A stretch of DNA of 64,000 bases from Pseudacidovorax sp. NFM-22 (GCF_021401245.1 NZ_JACBFY010000001.1:992001-1056000), one strand, 5' to 3'; shown: positions 8,826 to 18,742, numbered from the stretch's first letter. Numbers and translations: made by a program. Notes: generated by a model from the sequence alone, not told the origin.

Positions 8826-9311
8826 TCACTGGTCGTCGGCCAGCACCTCCAGCTCGACGAGCTGCTGGTGCAGCGCGCGCCGGGCCCACCAGCGCGCCTC
8901 GCCGGCCAGGCGCGGATCGGCGCCTTCGAAGGCGGCGATGGCCTCGGCGTCGCTCCAGTAGAGGCAGGCGACGCCGCCGCGCGCCGACAGGGCCGCGGCC
9001 AGCGCCTCGCGCGGGGGCACCGGCTCGGGCCGAAGCACGCCACGGCCGAGCAGGTGGTCGGCGCGGTACAGCGGCGTGTGCCAGCCATGCGCATCGCCCA
9101 GGGCGCAGATGGCCGGCAGCGCGGCCCGGGCCGCGGCATCGGGCGCATCGTGGCCCGAGGCGGCCAGCAGCTCCTGCGGTGTGAGCACGTCGTGGATCTC
9201 CCAGGGCTGCAGCGCGTCGGTGGCAGCCACCTTGCGCGCGAGGTCGGCCTCGTCGTGGGCGAACCAGGCCCGCGGCATGCCCGCGGGCGGCAGTTCCAGC
9301 ACATGGATCAT
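8826..9311 (-). CDS. hypothetical protein, nif-island operon
   Basis: A 161-residue soluble protein starting MIHVLELPPAGMPRAWFAHD. I do not recognise a family. It has no membrane segment or signal peptide, only one cysteine, and several Trp/His residues (HGWHTPLYRADHLLGRG, EARWWARRALHQQ). The ATG at 9311 overlaps the end of the preceding gene's coding stretch only by frame, with a 22-bp gap to its stop at 9334, and it is followed 31 bp later by the HepT-like gene. Being second behind a sigma54 promoter suggests a nitrogen-fixation-related role. Confidence 0.6.
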   Translation of the reverse strand: MIHVLELPPAGMPRAWFAHDEADLARKVAATDALQPWEIHDVLTPQELLAASGHDAPDAAARAALPAICALGDAHGWHTPLYRADHLLGRGVLRPEPVPPREALAAALSARGGVACLYWSDAEAIAAFEGADPRLAGEARWWARRALHQQLVELEVLADDQ

Positions 9312-9333
9312 GCGACCGGCCTCCGCGCCCGGG

Positions 9334-9657
9334 TCATTCCACACCGTCCGCCACCGCCTTGGCCCAGGCGGCCCGGCGGATGCGCTGCGCCAGCGCCTGC
9401 GGCCGGGCGTCGAGGTCCTCGCGCCGCGCGGCCGCGAGCGCGCCCTGCGCGATGGCCGCCTGCTCGTGCGTGAGCGGCAGGCGCCCCGCCACATGCGTGG
9501 CACCGGGCACCGCCCGCAGGATGGCCTGCCGGTTGGGATGCTCGAGGATCTCGACCAGCCGGTCGGCCTCGGGCACACCCGCCAGGCAGACCCAGCCGTC
9601 CATTACCTCGACGCGGCGGCCGTCTTCGGTCGTCTTGATCAGCACTCCATGCGACAT
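9334..9657 (-). CDS. hypothetical protein, first gene of a sigma54-type operon
   Basis: A 107-residue protein starting MSHGVLIKTTEDGRRVEVMD. No family recognised. The N-terminal third looks like a short beta structure and the rest is helical (THEQAAIAQGALAAARRED). ATG at 9657 is 24 nt downstream of the predicted transcription start of a GG-N10-GC promoter whose core is nearly identical to that of nifE. This makes it the lead gene of the 9657-7614 operon. Confidence 0.6.
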   Translation of the reverse strand: MSHGVLIKTTEDGRRVEVMDGWVCLAGVPEADRLVEILEHPNRQAILRAVPGATHVAGRLPLTHEQAAIAQGALAAARREDLDARPQALAQRIRRAAWAKAVADGVE

Positions 9658-9692
9658 TCGAGCTCCTGCGGTGAGAACCAGTGCATGCGCCA

Positions 9693-9708
9693 TGCAGGTT
9701 CGATGCCA
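9693..9708 (-). promoter_or_regulatory. sigma54 promoter of the four-gene unknown operon
   Basis: The minus strand reads TGGCATCGAACCTGCA, with GG at 9707-9706 and GC at 9695-9694, ten bases apart. It differs at only one base from the nifE promoter core at 5135-5150. No good NifA site was found upstream. The expected start site is near 9682. Confidence 0.75.
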
Positions 9709-9850
9709 TGCCGCGGGTGGCCCGAAGCCGACAAACGCGACGACATTCCAGCCATTGCCTTCAATGCCGCCGCCTGGTGGGCGACGCAGCGAATCGGAGT
9801 CGACGCTGCCCTGCCGCGATTGCCGCAAAATCCCGGCCTCTGGAGACCTT

Positions 9851-11056
9851 ATGGGACTTTACTTTTCTCGCGTCGAACTGAAGAACTGGCGCAACTTCAA
9901 GACGGCCGATGTGGCGCTGGCCCACAGAGTGTTCCTGATCGGCCCAAACGCAGCAGGCAAGTCGAACTTCCTCGATGTCTTCCGTTTTCTGCGCGACCTT
10001 GTGACCGAGGGCGGCGGCCTGGTCAGCGCGTGCAACAGTCGCGCGCGCGGCGGGGTGGGCAAGATCCGCTCGGTCTACGCCCGAAACAATCCCGACATCG
10101 CGATCCATGTCGAGGTCTCGAGCACGGAGGATGGACAGCCGCGCTGGCGCTATGAGCTGGGCTTCGGCACCACCTCTTCCAAGGACGACACCCCTGCCGT
10201 GCGGCGCGAAGCCATCTACCGCTGGAGCGAAGTCGATGCCAGCTTCGTATCGATGCGACAGGAGCGGCCCGACAGATACGACGTGGACGACCCGGTACGT
10301 CTTCGTCAGACCCTGATCCAGCAGACGTCGGAGAACAAGGACTTCCGCGAGCTGGCGGAGTTCTTCCAAAGCGTGCATTACCTCCATCTGGTGCCGCAGC
10401 TGGTGCGCGAGGGCCAGGACCCCGTTCCGGGAACCATCGGCCTGGATCCCTTCGGCAGAGACCTGCTGGATCGCATCCGCCACACGCGAAAGTCGACGCA
10501 AGAGGCTCGCCTCAAGCGCATCGGCGAAGCGGTCAAGCTGGCCGTGGAGCCCCTGGAGAACCTGGAACTCACGATCGACGACAAGGGCCGGCCCCACCTG
10601 CAGGCCTCGTTCCAGCACTGGCGCCCGCGCGGCGCCTATCAGGACGAGCGACAGTTCTCCGACGGCACCTTGCGCCTGGTGGGCCTGCTGTGGTCGCTGC
10701 AGGAAGCGGGCGGCCCCCTGTTGCTCGAAGAGCCAGAGCTCTCGCTGCACACAGCCTTCGTCGCCCGCCTCGCGCCCTTCATCGCCCGTGCGCAGAAGCG
10801 AAGCAGCGGCCGGCAGATCCTGCTGTCCACGCACAGCGCGGGACTGCTCAGCGACGAAGGCATCGGGCCGGACGAGATTGTGTTGATCCGGCCGGCCAAG
10901 GCAGGCGCCAAGGCCGGCGAAGGCTCGGAAGCGGTGTCGGGTGCCTCGCAGGCCCAGATCCGTTCACTGATGGAAGCCGGCCTGACCGCTGCCGAAGCCG
11001 CCCTGCCCAGAACCGAGCCGGCCCAGGCGGAGCTGTTCGGCCGTCAGCCCATCTGA
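9851..11056 (+). CDS. AAA/ABC-type ATPase, RecF/OLD-like (probable defence protein)
   Basis: A 401-residue ATPase starting MGLYFSRVELKNWRNFK. The N-terminus shows the RecF/SMC-like entry (LKNWRNF) and Walker A GPNAAGKSN at about residues 31-39. Later come the signature-like region FSDGTLRLVGLLW, Walker B LLLEEPELSLH and the H-switch LLSTHSAGL. This is the AAA_21/DUF2813 class, often paired with a TOPRIM-like or DUF4276 partner in defence loci. The stop is 2 bp before the partner's ATG. It sits on the plus strand between two minus-strand nif operons, with no sigma54 site of its own, and looks like cargo. Confidence 0.8.
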   Translation: MGLYFSRVELKNWRNFKTADVALAHRVFLIGPNAAGKSNFLDVFRFLRDLVTEGGGLVSACNSRARGGVGKIRSVYARNNPDIAIHVEVSSTEDGQPRWRYELGFGTTSSKDDTPAVRREAIYRWSEVDASFVSMRQERPDRYDVDDPVRLRQTLIQQTSENKDFRELAEFFQSVHYLHLVPQLVREGQDPVPGTIGLDPFGRDLLDRIRHTRKSTQEARLKRIGEAVKLAVEPLENLELTIDDKGRPHLQASFQHWRPRGAYQDERQFSDGTLRLVGLLWSLQEAGGPLLLEEPELSLHTAFVARLAPFIARAQKRSSGRQILLSTHSAGLLSDEGIGPDEIVLIRPAKAGAKAGEGSEAVSGASQAQIRSLMEAGLTAAEAALPRTEPAQAELFGRQPI

Positions 11057-11058
11057 CC

Positions 11059-11652
11059 ATGTTCGATGCGGTATTCGTGGAAGGCGATCTGGAAGTCGCC
11101 GTGGTGCCTGCATTGCTGGGCGCCTGTGGCATCGGCGTCGATCCGCACACGATCATCAACAAGCGCGGAATCCAGAACTTCTGGAAGGACGTGCCGCGGC
11201 TGAACAAGGCCGCGCAGCACAAGCGCATCTTTGCGCTGGCCGACCTCGAACAGGAGCCATGCCCGAGCGATGCCATTGCGTCGCGGCTGGGCGGGGCGCC
11301 CCATCCGCAGTTCATCCTGAGGCTGTCGGTGCGCATGACGGAGTCGTGGCTGTTGGCCGATGCTGCCGCCATGGCGCCTTACCTTGGCATCGCTCGGAAG
11401 CTCGTCCCGACCGATCCGGAGGCATTGCCCAATCCGAAGCAAACCCTGGTCAACCTCGCGCGCCGTTCGAGGCTGCGCCATATCCGGGACGGCATCGCGC
11501 CGGAGCCGGGAACCAGCCGGCCCGTGGGCGTGGATTACCTGCCCCTGCTTTCGGACTTCGCGAGGACCCGGTGGGACCCGGACCGCGCCAGTGCATCGAG
11601 CCCGAGCCTGGCACGGGCCCTGGGTCGGTTGAGGCAATACGCTGGCGCATAG
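11059..11652 (+). CDS. DUF4276-like (TOPRIM-type) partner of the ATPase
   Basis: A 197-residue protein, MFDAVFVEGDLEVAVVPALL onward. The start VEGDLE (glutamate of a TOPRIM-like fold), INKRGIQNF, then ALADLEQEPCPSD (acidic pair) and RMTESWLLAD match the DUF4276 family by eye. These proteins are typically encoded next to an AAA ATPase and are thought to be nuclease-like. It is tightly coupled to the upstream ATPase gene. Activity and target are unknown. Confidence 0.65.
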   Translation: MFDAVFVEGDLEVAVVPALLGACGIGVDPHTIINKRGIQNFWKDVPRLNKAAQHKRIFALADLEQEPCPSDAIASRLGGAPHPQFILRLSVRMTESWLLADAAAMAPYLGIARKLVPTDPEALPNPKQTLVNLARRSRLRHIRDGIAPEPGTSRPVGVDYLPLLSDFARTRWDPDRASASSPSLARALGRLRQYAGA

Positions 11653-11750
11653 ACGCCCGTCAGCCCCCGCGGCCTCCTTGCCGGCAAAGCCGCTGGTCGC
11701 CGCGTGGTGCACCTCAGCCGCCGCCGCGAGGGCGGCCGGGGCGATCACCC

Positions 11751-13310
11751 TCAGCGGATGATGTCGTAGCTGTAGTCCGTCTGGCCCGGGACGATGGTGT
11801 TGGCGTCCAGGGTCTCGAAGAACTCGTCCAGCAGCATCACCAGCGTGCGCAGCGCACCCTCGTAGCCCCAGGTGGGATAGCGGTGGTAGTGGTGGCGGTC
11901 GAAGATCGGGAAAGTCATGCGCACCAGGGGCGTCTTGGTGTCGCGCTCCAGGTACTTGCCGTAGGTGTTGCCGATCAGGAAGTCCACCGGCTCGGTGAAC
12001 AGCAGCGAGCGCAGGTGCCACAGGTCGCGCTTGGGATAGACCTTGCAGCCGGCACCGTAGGGCGACGCATCGAACAGCGCCTGCACCTTCGCGGCCCAGT
12101 CGTCGTTGCCGTTGGTGGCCAGCACATGCGCCGGCTCGGCGCCCAGCTCCAGCAGGAAGCGCGTGGTGCCCAGCATCTGGTCCGGGTCGCCGTACAGGGC
12201 GAAGCGCTTGCCGTGCAGGTGGGCCTGGCTGTCGGCCATGGCGTCCACCAGTTGGCCGCGCTCCTTCTCCAGCTCGGCCGGGATGGGCTTGCCCGTCAGG
12301 CGCGAGATGGCCATCAGGAACTCGTCGGTGCCGGCCACGCCCAAGGGCGCGTTCAGCACCACGACTTCCTGGCCGTGCTCGGCGATGAACTTGCTGGTCT
12401 TCTCGCAGCAGTACTCCTGGAAGACGATGGTGGCCTTGGCATGCAGCGCTGCCTCGACCTCTTCCTTGGTGGTGCCGCCCTCGTACATGCGGAACTCGCC
12501 GTCGGTGGGCGTGTTCCAGGTCTCGGAGGGATCGCACAGCACGTTCACCTTCACGCCGAAGAGCGAGAAGATGCGGCGGATCTCCTTCATGTTGCCCACG
12601 ACGAAGCCGTCGAAGCCGCCGATGAAGTTGATGCTCTCGTCGGGAACGCGCTCCAGCTTGGGCGCCGTGCCGGCCTTGCCGTCCCAGAAGTGCTTGAGGA
12701 TGCCCAGCAGCGCGTTGTCGTAGCCGGTGATGTGGCTGCCGACGAAGGCGGGCGTGTGGGCGAAGGGCACGTCGTACTCGGCCGGCACGCTGCCCTTCTG
12801 CTTGCTGTTCTTGATGAAGGCGTCCAGGTCATCGCCGATCACCTCGGCCATGCAGGTGGTGCTGACCGCGATCATCTCGGGCTTGTACAGGTTGTAGGCG
12901 TTGGCCAGGCCGTCGATCATGTTGTTCAGGCCGCCGAACACCGCCGCGTCCTCGGTCATCGAGGAGCTGACGCAGGAGGTCGGCTCCTTGAAGTGGCGGC
13001 TGAAGTGGCTGCGGTAGTAGGCCACGCAGCCCTGCGAGCCGTGCACGAAGGACAGCGTCTTGTGGAAGCCGTTGGCCACGTACACCGCACCCAGCGGCTG
13101 GCAGGCCTTGGCCGGATTCACGGTCAGCGAATCGCGGGCGAAGTTCTTCTCTTTGTAGTCCTCGGTCTTGGTCCACTCGATGACCTGCTTGATCTTGTCG
13201 TCGGGGTGGTTGAACTCGAACTCCGCCTTCTTGCGGGCGAAAATGTCCTGGTATTCCGGCTCGCGGAACAGCAGTTCGTGGTCGAGGATCTTGTCGGCGG
13301 ATTGGGGCAT
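11751..13310 (-). CDS. nifK: Nitrogenase MoFe protein beta subunit
   Basis: A 519-residue protein, [20 protein letters not shown] onward. The P-cluster ligands are present at Cys70 (AKACQPLG), Cys95 ([10 protein letters not shown]) and Cys153 ([12 protein letters not shown]), and the serine of FVGSHITGY is also present. It forms the alpha2beta2 MoFe protein with NifD. It lies 89 bp after nifD, across a GC-rich hairpin, and ends the nifHDK transcript; the next gene downstream is on the opposite strand. Confidence 0.98.
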   Translation of the reverse strand: MPQSADKILDHELLFREPEYQDIFARKKAEFEFNHPDDKIKQVIEWTKTEDYKEKNFARDSLTVNPAKACQPLGAVYVANGFHKTLSFVHGSQGCVAYYRSHFSRHFKEPTSCVSSSMTEDAAVFGGLNNMIDGLANAYNLYKPEMIAVSTTCMAEVIGDDLDAFIKNSKQKGSVPAEYDVPFAHTPAFVGSHITGYDNALLGILKHFWDGKAGTAPKLERVPDESINFIGGFDGFVVGNMKEIRRIFSLFGVKVNVLCDPSETWNTPTDGEFRMYEGGTTKEEVEAALHAKATIVFQEYCCEKTSKFIAEHGQEVVVLNAPLGVAGTDEFLMAISRLTGKPIPAELEKERGQLVDAMADSQAHLHGKRFALYGDPDQMLGTTRFLLELGAEPAHVLATNGNDDWAAKVQALFDASPYGAGCKVYPKRDLWHLRSLLFTEPVDFLIGNTYGKYLERDTKTPLVRMTFPIFDRHHYHRYPTWGYEGALRTLVMLLDEFFETLDANTIVPGQTDYSYDIIR

Positions 13311-13349
13311 GGCGGGCTCCGATGGAAAAGAGGTCGTGGGGCGGCTCGG

Positions 13350-13380
13350 GCGGCCCGCGCACGGGGTGCGCGCGGGCCGC
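13350..13380 (-). other. stem-loop between nifD and nifK
   Basis: A perfect 11-bp inverted repeat, 13350-13360 GCGGCCCGCGC and 13370-13380 GCGCGGGCCGC, with a 9-nt loop. There is no following U-tract, so it is more likely an mRNA stability or attenuation hairpin than a terminator. Confidence 0.6.
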
Positions 13381-13399
13381 GGCGTTGCGCAGGCGTGGG

Positions 13400-14857
13400 T
13401 CAGGACTTCCAGGGCGCCTTGGTCAGGCCCCAGATCGGCGAGCTGATCGCCATGTCCATGTCGCGGGCGAAGATGGCGAAGCCGTCGTAGCCGTGGTAGG
13501 GGCCCGAGTAGTCCCAGCTGTGCATCTGGCGGAAGGGCACGCCCATCTTCTGGAAGACGTACTTCTCCTTGATGCCGGAGCCGATCAGGTCGGGCTTGAT
13601 CTTGTCGACGAAGTGCTCGAACTCGTAGCCGGTCACGTCGTCGTAGATCAGCGTGCTGTCCTTGATGTAGTGCGTGGTGCGCTGGTAGTCGTCGTTGTGG
13701 CCGAACTCGTAGCCCGTGCCCACCACTTCCATGCCCAGGTCCTCGTAGGCGCCGATCACGTGGCGCGGACGCAGGCCGCCCACGTACAGCATCACCGTCT
13801 TGCCCTGCAGGCGCGGCTTGTACTTGTCGACCACGGCCTGCATCAGCGGCTTGTACTTGGCGATGACCTTCTCGGCGTTGGCCTTGATGGTGTCGTCGAA
13901 GTGGCTGGCGATCTCGCGCAGGCTCTTCTCGATCATCGTGGGGCCGAAGAAGTTGTACTCCACCCATGGGATGCCGTACTTCTCTTCCATGTGCCGGCTG
14001 ATGTAGTTCATCGAGCGGTAGCAGTGCAGCACGTTGAGCTTGGCACGCGGCGTGTTCTCCAGCTCGGCGATGGTGCCGTCGCCCGACCACTGGGCGATCA
14101 CGCGCAGGCCGATCTCTTCCAGCAGGATGCGGCTGGACCAGGCGTCGCCGCCGATGTTGTAGTCGCCAATGATGGCCACGTCGTAGGGCGTGGAGACGAA
14201 GTCGGGGCGCTTGTCGGGGTCGACCTTGTCGAACACCCAGTCGCGGATGGCATCGTTGGCCAGGTGGTGGCCCAGCGACTGGCTCACGCCGCGGAAGCCC
14301 TCGCAGCGCACGGGCACGATGGTGTGGCCTTCGTACTCCTTGCTCTTCTTCTTGCTGACGGCCTCGATGTCGTCGCCGATCAGGCCGATGGGGCATTCGG
14401 ACTGGATCGAGATGCCCTTGTTCAGCGGGAACAGCTCCTGGATCTCGTCGATGATCTTGTCGAGCTTCTTGTCGCCGCCGAAGACGATGTCCTTCTCCTG
14501 GAAGTCGGAGGTGAACTGCATCGTCACGAAGGTGTCCACGCCGGTGATGCCGATGTAGTAGTTGCGGCGTGCGGCCCAGCTGTACTGGCCGCAGCCCACC
14601 GGGCCGTGGCTGATGTGGATCATGTCCTTGATGGGACCCCAGACCACGCCCTTGGAGCCGGCGTAGGCACAGCCGCGGATGGTCATCACGCCCGGCAGGG
14701 ATTTGATGTTGGACTTCACGCCGCAGTCGGGCTTGCCTTCTTCGAAGGTGCCCAGGTGCTTGGCGCGCCGCTTGGCCATCTTCTCGGGATAGGCCTTCAG
14801 CACTTCATCGATCAGGGCCTTGTTCGCGGCCTTGCGCTCTTCAACGGTGGCGGTCAT
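13400..14857 (-). CDS. nifD: Nitrogenase MoFe protein alpha subunit
   Basis: A 485-residue protein starting [21 protein letters not shown]-cluster ligands Cys63 (RGCAYAG), Cys89 ([10 protein letters not shown]) and Cys155 ([11 protein letters not shown]) are present, as are the FeMo-co ligands Cys279 ([11 protein letters not shown]) and His446 ([14 protein letters not shown]). The protein is the molybdenum-type enzyme and carries the N2-reducing cofactor. It lies 76 bp after nifH, across a GC-rich hairpin. Confidence 0.98.
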   Translation of the reverse strand: MTATVEERKAANKALIDEVLKAYPEKMAKRRAKHLGTFEEGKPDCGVKSNIKSLPGVMTIRGCAYAGSKGVVWGPIKDMIHISHGPVGCGQYSWAARRNYYIGITGVDTFVTMQFTSDFQEKDIVFGGDKKLDKIIDEIQELFPLNKGISIQSECPIGLIGDDIEAVSKKKSKEYEGHTIVPVRCEGFRGVSQSLGHHLANDAIRDWVFDKVDPDKRPDFVSTPYDVAIIGDYNIGGDAWSSRILLEEIGLRVIAQWSGDGTIAELENTPRAKLNVLHCYRSMNYISRHMEEKYGIPWVEYNFFGPTMIEKSLREIASHFDDTIKANAEKVIAKYKPLMQAVVDKYKPRLQGKTVMLYVGGLRPRHVIGAYEDLGMEVVGTGYEFGHNDDYQRTTHYIKDSTLIYDDVTGYEFEHFVDKIKPDLIGSGIKEKYVFQKMGVPFRQMHSWDYSGPYHGYDGFAIFARDMDMAISSPIWGLTKAPWKS

Positions 14858-14892
14858 GGGGGATGCTCCGTAAGGATGGAAAGGGGGCGGCG

Positions 14893-14917
14893 CCGGGCCC
14901 CGCCGCGCGGGGCCCGG
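14893..14917 (-). other. stem-loop between nifH and nifD
   Basis: The inverted repeat CCGGGCCCCGC (14893-14903) and GCGGGGCCCGG (14907-14917) has a 3-nt loop and no U-tract. Hairpins at this place are known in other diazotrophs to stabilise the nifH message or make nifH more abundant than nifDK. That role here is inferred. Confidence 0.6.
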
Positions 14918-14933
14918 GCTTGCGCGCCTGGAA

Positions 14934-16040
<1,107 letters not shown>

Positions 16041-16065
16041 CTATTCAAGGGGCGGAATCGGGCCT

Positions 16066-16081
16066 TGTACGGTTCGCGACA
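16066..16081. promoter_or_regulatory. NifA-binding site between nifH and the hemoglobin gene
   Basis: A perfect TGT-N10-ACA palindrome (TGTACGGTTCGCGACA). It lies about 96 bp upstream of the nifH -24 element and about 114 bp upstream of the -24 element of the divergent gene, so one site could activate both promoters. Confidence 0.8.
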
Positions 16082-16193
16082 AACCCTGCATCGCGCGTCG
16101 CGAACGGCGGCGTTCGGCCGCACACCGCACGCCCGCCTGTCGCACATGTCGCACCTGTCGTGTTTTTGACCGCCCTGTCGGACGCAAAGGCGC

Positions 16194-16209
16194 TGGTATG
16201 CCGATTGCA
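16194..16209 (+). promoter_or_regulatory. sigma54 promoter of the truncated-hemoglobin operon
   Basis: TGGTATGCCGATTGCA has GG at 16195-16196, ten bases, and GC at 16207-16208. The expected transcription start is 16219-16221, essentially on the ATG at 16221, so the first message would be almost leaderless. Confidence 0.72.
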
Positions 16210-16220
16210 GAACGCTGTCC

Positions 16221-16685
16221 ATGACCGCGTCCGTTGCCACGACCCCATCACCGCCGAACACGCACTACGAGCGCCTGGGCGGCGATGCGGCCATCGCGCG
16301 GCTGGTGGAGGCCTTCTACCGCCACATGGACACCTGGCCCGGCGCACACGGCATACGCGCCATGCACGAGCCCGACCTCGGCCCAACCAAGGCAGTGCTG
16401 GTGCTCTACCTGCGCGAATGGCTGGGCGGGCCGAAGGACTATTCCGCCCATCGCGGCCATCCGCGGCTGCGCATGCGCCACGGCGGCTTCGCCATCGGCG
16501 CTGCCGAGCGCGACGCCTGGCTGGCCTGCATGCAGGCCGCCCTGCAGGCCGTGGACGCCGACGCCGGGCTGCAGGCCGAGCTGATGGCCGCCTTCTTCAA
16601 GACCGCCGACTGGATGCGCAACACCGACACCCGGACGGCCCCCCAGCACCCCCTTTCCCTCACCACCCTCAAGGAAGCCCCATGA
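16221..16685 (+). CDS. group II truncated hemoglobin
   Basis: A 154-residue globin starting MTASVATTPSPPNTHYERLG. RLGGDAAIARLVEAFYRHMD opens the fold. The proximal histidine is His87 in RMRHGGFAIG, and the following DAWLACM contains the Trp typical of group II. Such proteins bind O2 or NO; next to nifH it may scavenge O2 or NO near nitrogenase or deliver O2 to respiration. It is expressed from a sigma54 promoter divergent from nifH. Its stop overlaps the next ATG (ATGA). Confidence 0.88.
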   Translation: MTASVATTPSPPNTHYERLGGDAAIARLVEAFYRHMDTWPGAHGIRAMHEPDLGPTKAVLVLYLREWLGGPKDYSAHRGHPRLRMRHGGFAIGAAERDAWLACMQAALQAVDADAGLQAELMAAFFKTADWMRNTDTRTAPQHPLSLTTLKEAP

Positions 16686-17290
16686 CCGCCACGGCCACCC
16701 AGACCGAGATCCAGGACACCGCCTTCGCGCGCCTCGAAGCCGAAGGCCGCCTGCTCAACCCGGTGCTCAAGGCGCCCACCCACAAGCCGGGCCGCTTCGG
16801 CTTCCGCGGCGAACTGGCACTGCGCTTCTCGGTCAAGCTGGCCGACGAGGCCCGCCCGCCCGAACTCACCTGCGACCAGGTGATGGCCGTGGCCACCGCC
16901 GGCAGCACGCACCTGCCCTTCTTCTGCGGCTGGCTGCTGTCCTTCGAATCGCTCAAGGACGTGGCCGAGACGCTGGGCGACACGCTCAGCGCCGGCGGCA
17001 AGTACTTCCTCTTCTGCGACAACATCGACCTGTCGAAGAAGTACCAGGTGCCCTACAAGGGCGCGATGTTCTACGTGCTGCCCATCCTGGAGAACACGGT
17101 CTACAACGAGATGCTCGAACTGCTCTACCTGGAGAAGGGCGATCTCAAGAAGAAGGACACCGCGGGCAAGCTCGACGCCGTGGCCGATGCGGCGCTCAAG
17201 TTCGACGTCACCTTCGACACCATCACCTACGCCGAAGGCCTGGAACTGATGGGGCCGGTGCGCAACCCCAACGAGAACCGGCCGGTTTGA
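16682..17290 (+). CDS. hypothetical protein co-transcribed with hemoglobin
   Basis: A 202-residue soluble protein, MTATATQTEIQDTAFARLEA onward. I cannot name its family. Visible traits are two cysteines close to aromatic residues (LPFFCGWLLSF and YFLFCDNIDL), a basic LEKGDLKKKD stretch and no signal peptide. It overlaps the hemoglobin stop by 4 bp and the following ankyrin gene begins 17 bp after its stop, so it belongs to the NifA/sigma54 accessory operon. Confidence 0.65.
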   Translation: MTATATQTEIQDTAFARLEAEGRLLNPVLKAPTHKPGRFGFRGELALRFSVKLADEARPPELTCDQVMAVATAGSTHLPFFCGWLLSFESLKDVAETLGDTLSAGGKYFLFCDNIDLSKKYQVPYKGAMFYVLPILENTVYNEMLELLYLEKGDLKKKDTAGKLDAVADAALKFDVTFDTITYAEGLELMGPVRNPNENRPV

Positions 17291-17307
17291 AGCCGGACGG
17301 CGCCGCC

Positions 17308-17832
17308 ATGCCCGCCCCGCTTCCCGCCCACGGGCCCGGTGTCCTGGAAGACGAGCCGCCCATCGCCCGCCTGCCACCCGCGCGGGCCGGGTCTGCCACC
17401 GTGCTCTCCACCTGGCTGGCGCAGCAGGGCTTTCCGGGCCCCTTCGCGCGTGCCGAGGACGGCGAGACCGCCCTCATGCGCGCCGCGTGGCTGGGCAACA
17501 CGGCGGCGACGGCCACGCTGCTGGGCCGCGGCCTGCCGGTCGATGCCGAGGACGACCAGGGCCGCACCGCGCTCTGGTATGGCTGCCTGCAGGGCTGGCC
17601 CGCCACCATCGTGCAACTGCTGCAGGCCGGGGCCGACATCGACCATGCCGACGACGACGGCCTCACCTGCCTGATGCAGGCCGCCGCCAGCGGCCGCGCC
17701 GAGCTGATGGCGCTGCTGCGCCAGCTGGGCGCCAGCCCCGCCCCCTGCGCACCCGACGGCCGCGCCGCGGCCGACATGGCGGCCGATCGCGCGCGCGAGC
17801 TGCTGCGCCATGCACGGCGGCTGAGCGCCTGA
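17308..17832 (+). CDS. ankyrin-repeat protein
   Basis: A 174-residue protein with about three ankyrin repeats, seen as DGETALMRAAWLGNTAATA, DQGRTALWYGCLQGWPATI and DGLTCLMQAAASGRAELMAL. The N-terminal 40 residues are a Pro-rich lead and WLAQQGFPGPF precedes the repeats. ATG at 17308 is preferred; a TTG at 17287 would overlap the upstream stop. Ankyrin proteins mediate protein binding, and its partner is unknown. It shares the WLAQQG-F/L-GP lead and repeat layout with the C-terminal half of the next protein, pointing to duplication. Confidence 0.75.
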   Translation: MPAPLPAHGPGVLEDEPPIARLPPARAGSATVLSTWLAQQGFPGPFARAEDGETALMRAAWLGNTAATATLLGRGLPVDAEDDQGRTALWYGCLQGWPATIVQLLQAGADIDHADDDGLTCLMQAAASGRAELMALLRQLGASPAPCAPDGRAAADMAADRARELLRHARRLSA

Positions 17833-17890
17833 GCGTCCTGCACGACGAGCGCATCCGCACCGAAGCGCCCTGCCCCACCTGAGCCCCGCC

Positions 17891-18721
17891 ATGACCGGAC
17901 AACGCACCTACCGCCGCATCACCGCCGCCGAACTGCCCGCCTGGCGCGAGCGCCATCCCCAGGCCCTGGTGCTGGACGCGCGCGACGCCGCCCACCATGC
18001 CCGGGACGCCCTGCCCGGCGCGCTGTGCCTCGGCCGCGACAACCAGGACGCCCTGCTGCTGCACACCGACCGCCGGCGGCCCGTGCTCATCTACTGCTAC
18101 CACGGCCGCGCCAGCCAGACCTGGGCGCAGATGTTCGCGGACTTCGGCTTCACCGAGGTGGTGGACCTGATCGGCGGCCATGCGGCCTGGCTCGCCCACG
18201 CGCAGGCCGCCGCGCGGCCGGCCGATCTGCACCTCGTGCCGCCCGCCGCATCCGCCCGCCCCGTGGCGCCGGCACTGGCCGGCTGGCTCGCGCAGCAGGG
18301 CCTGGCCGGACCGGAGGCCCGGGGCGCCCACGGCAACACGCCGCTGATGCTCGCCGCCTGGCGCGGCCAGACGGGCGCGGTGCAGGCCCTGCTGGCCCAC
18401 GGCGTGGCACTGGACGCCACCAATGCCGATGGCAACAACGCCCTGTGGCTGGCCTGCGTGCATGGCGAGCCGGCGCTGATCGAGCGCCTGGTGCGGGCCG
18501 GCGTGCCGCTGGACCATGCCAACAAGGTCGGCGCCACCTGCCTCATGTACGCCTCCTCCGCCGGCAAGACCCCGGTGCTGCGCACCCTGCTCGCCCTGGG
18601 CGCCGACTGGCGGCCCCGCACGCAGGACGACTTCACCGCGCTGGACATGGCGGCCAACCTCGAATGCCTGCAGCTGCTGCGCGAGGCCGAGCGCCGCGCG
18701 CGGCCCGCGCTGGCGGCCTGA
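17891..18721 (+). CDS. rhodanese-ankyrin fusion protein
   Basis: 276 residues. Residues 1-105 form a rhodanese domain (VLDARDAAHHARDALPGAL) with active-site loop Cys69-Tyr-His-Gly-Arg-Ala-Ser. Residues 130-270 hold three or four ankyrin repeats (NTPLMLAAWRGQTGAVQALL, NNALWLACVHGEPALIERL). The rhodanese part could carry persulfide sulfur for Fe-S or cofactor assembly and the ankyrin part could dock it. The fusion sits in the nif accessory operon between an ankyrin gene and a NifO/ArsC-like gene. The specific partner is not known. Confidence 0.82.
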   Translation: MTGQRTYRRITAAELPAWRERHPQALVLDARDAAHHARDALPGALCLGRDNQDALLLHTDRRRPVLIYCYHGRASQTWAQMFADFGFTEVVDLIGGHAAWLAHAQAAARPADLHLVPPAASARPVAPALAGWLAQQGLAGPEARGAHGNTPLMLAAWRGQTGAVQALLAHGVALDATNADGNNALWLACVHGEPALIERLVRAGVPLDHANKVGATCLMYASSAGKTPVLRTLLALGADWRPRTQDDFTALDMAANLECLQLLREAERRARPALAA

Positions 18722-18742
18722 GCAGCGGTGAACGAGCCGGCC

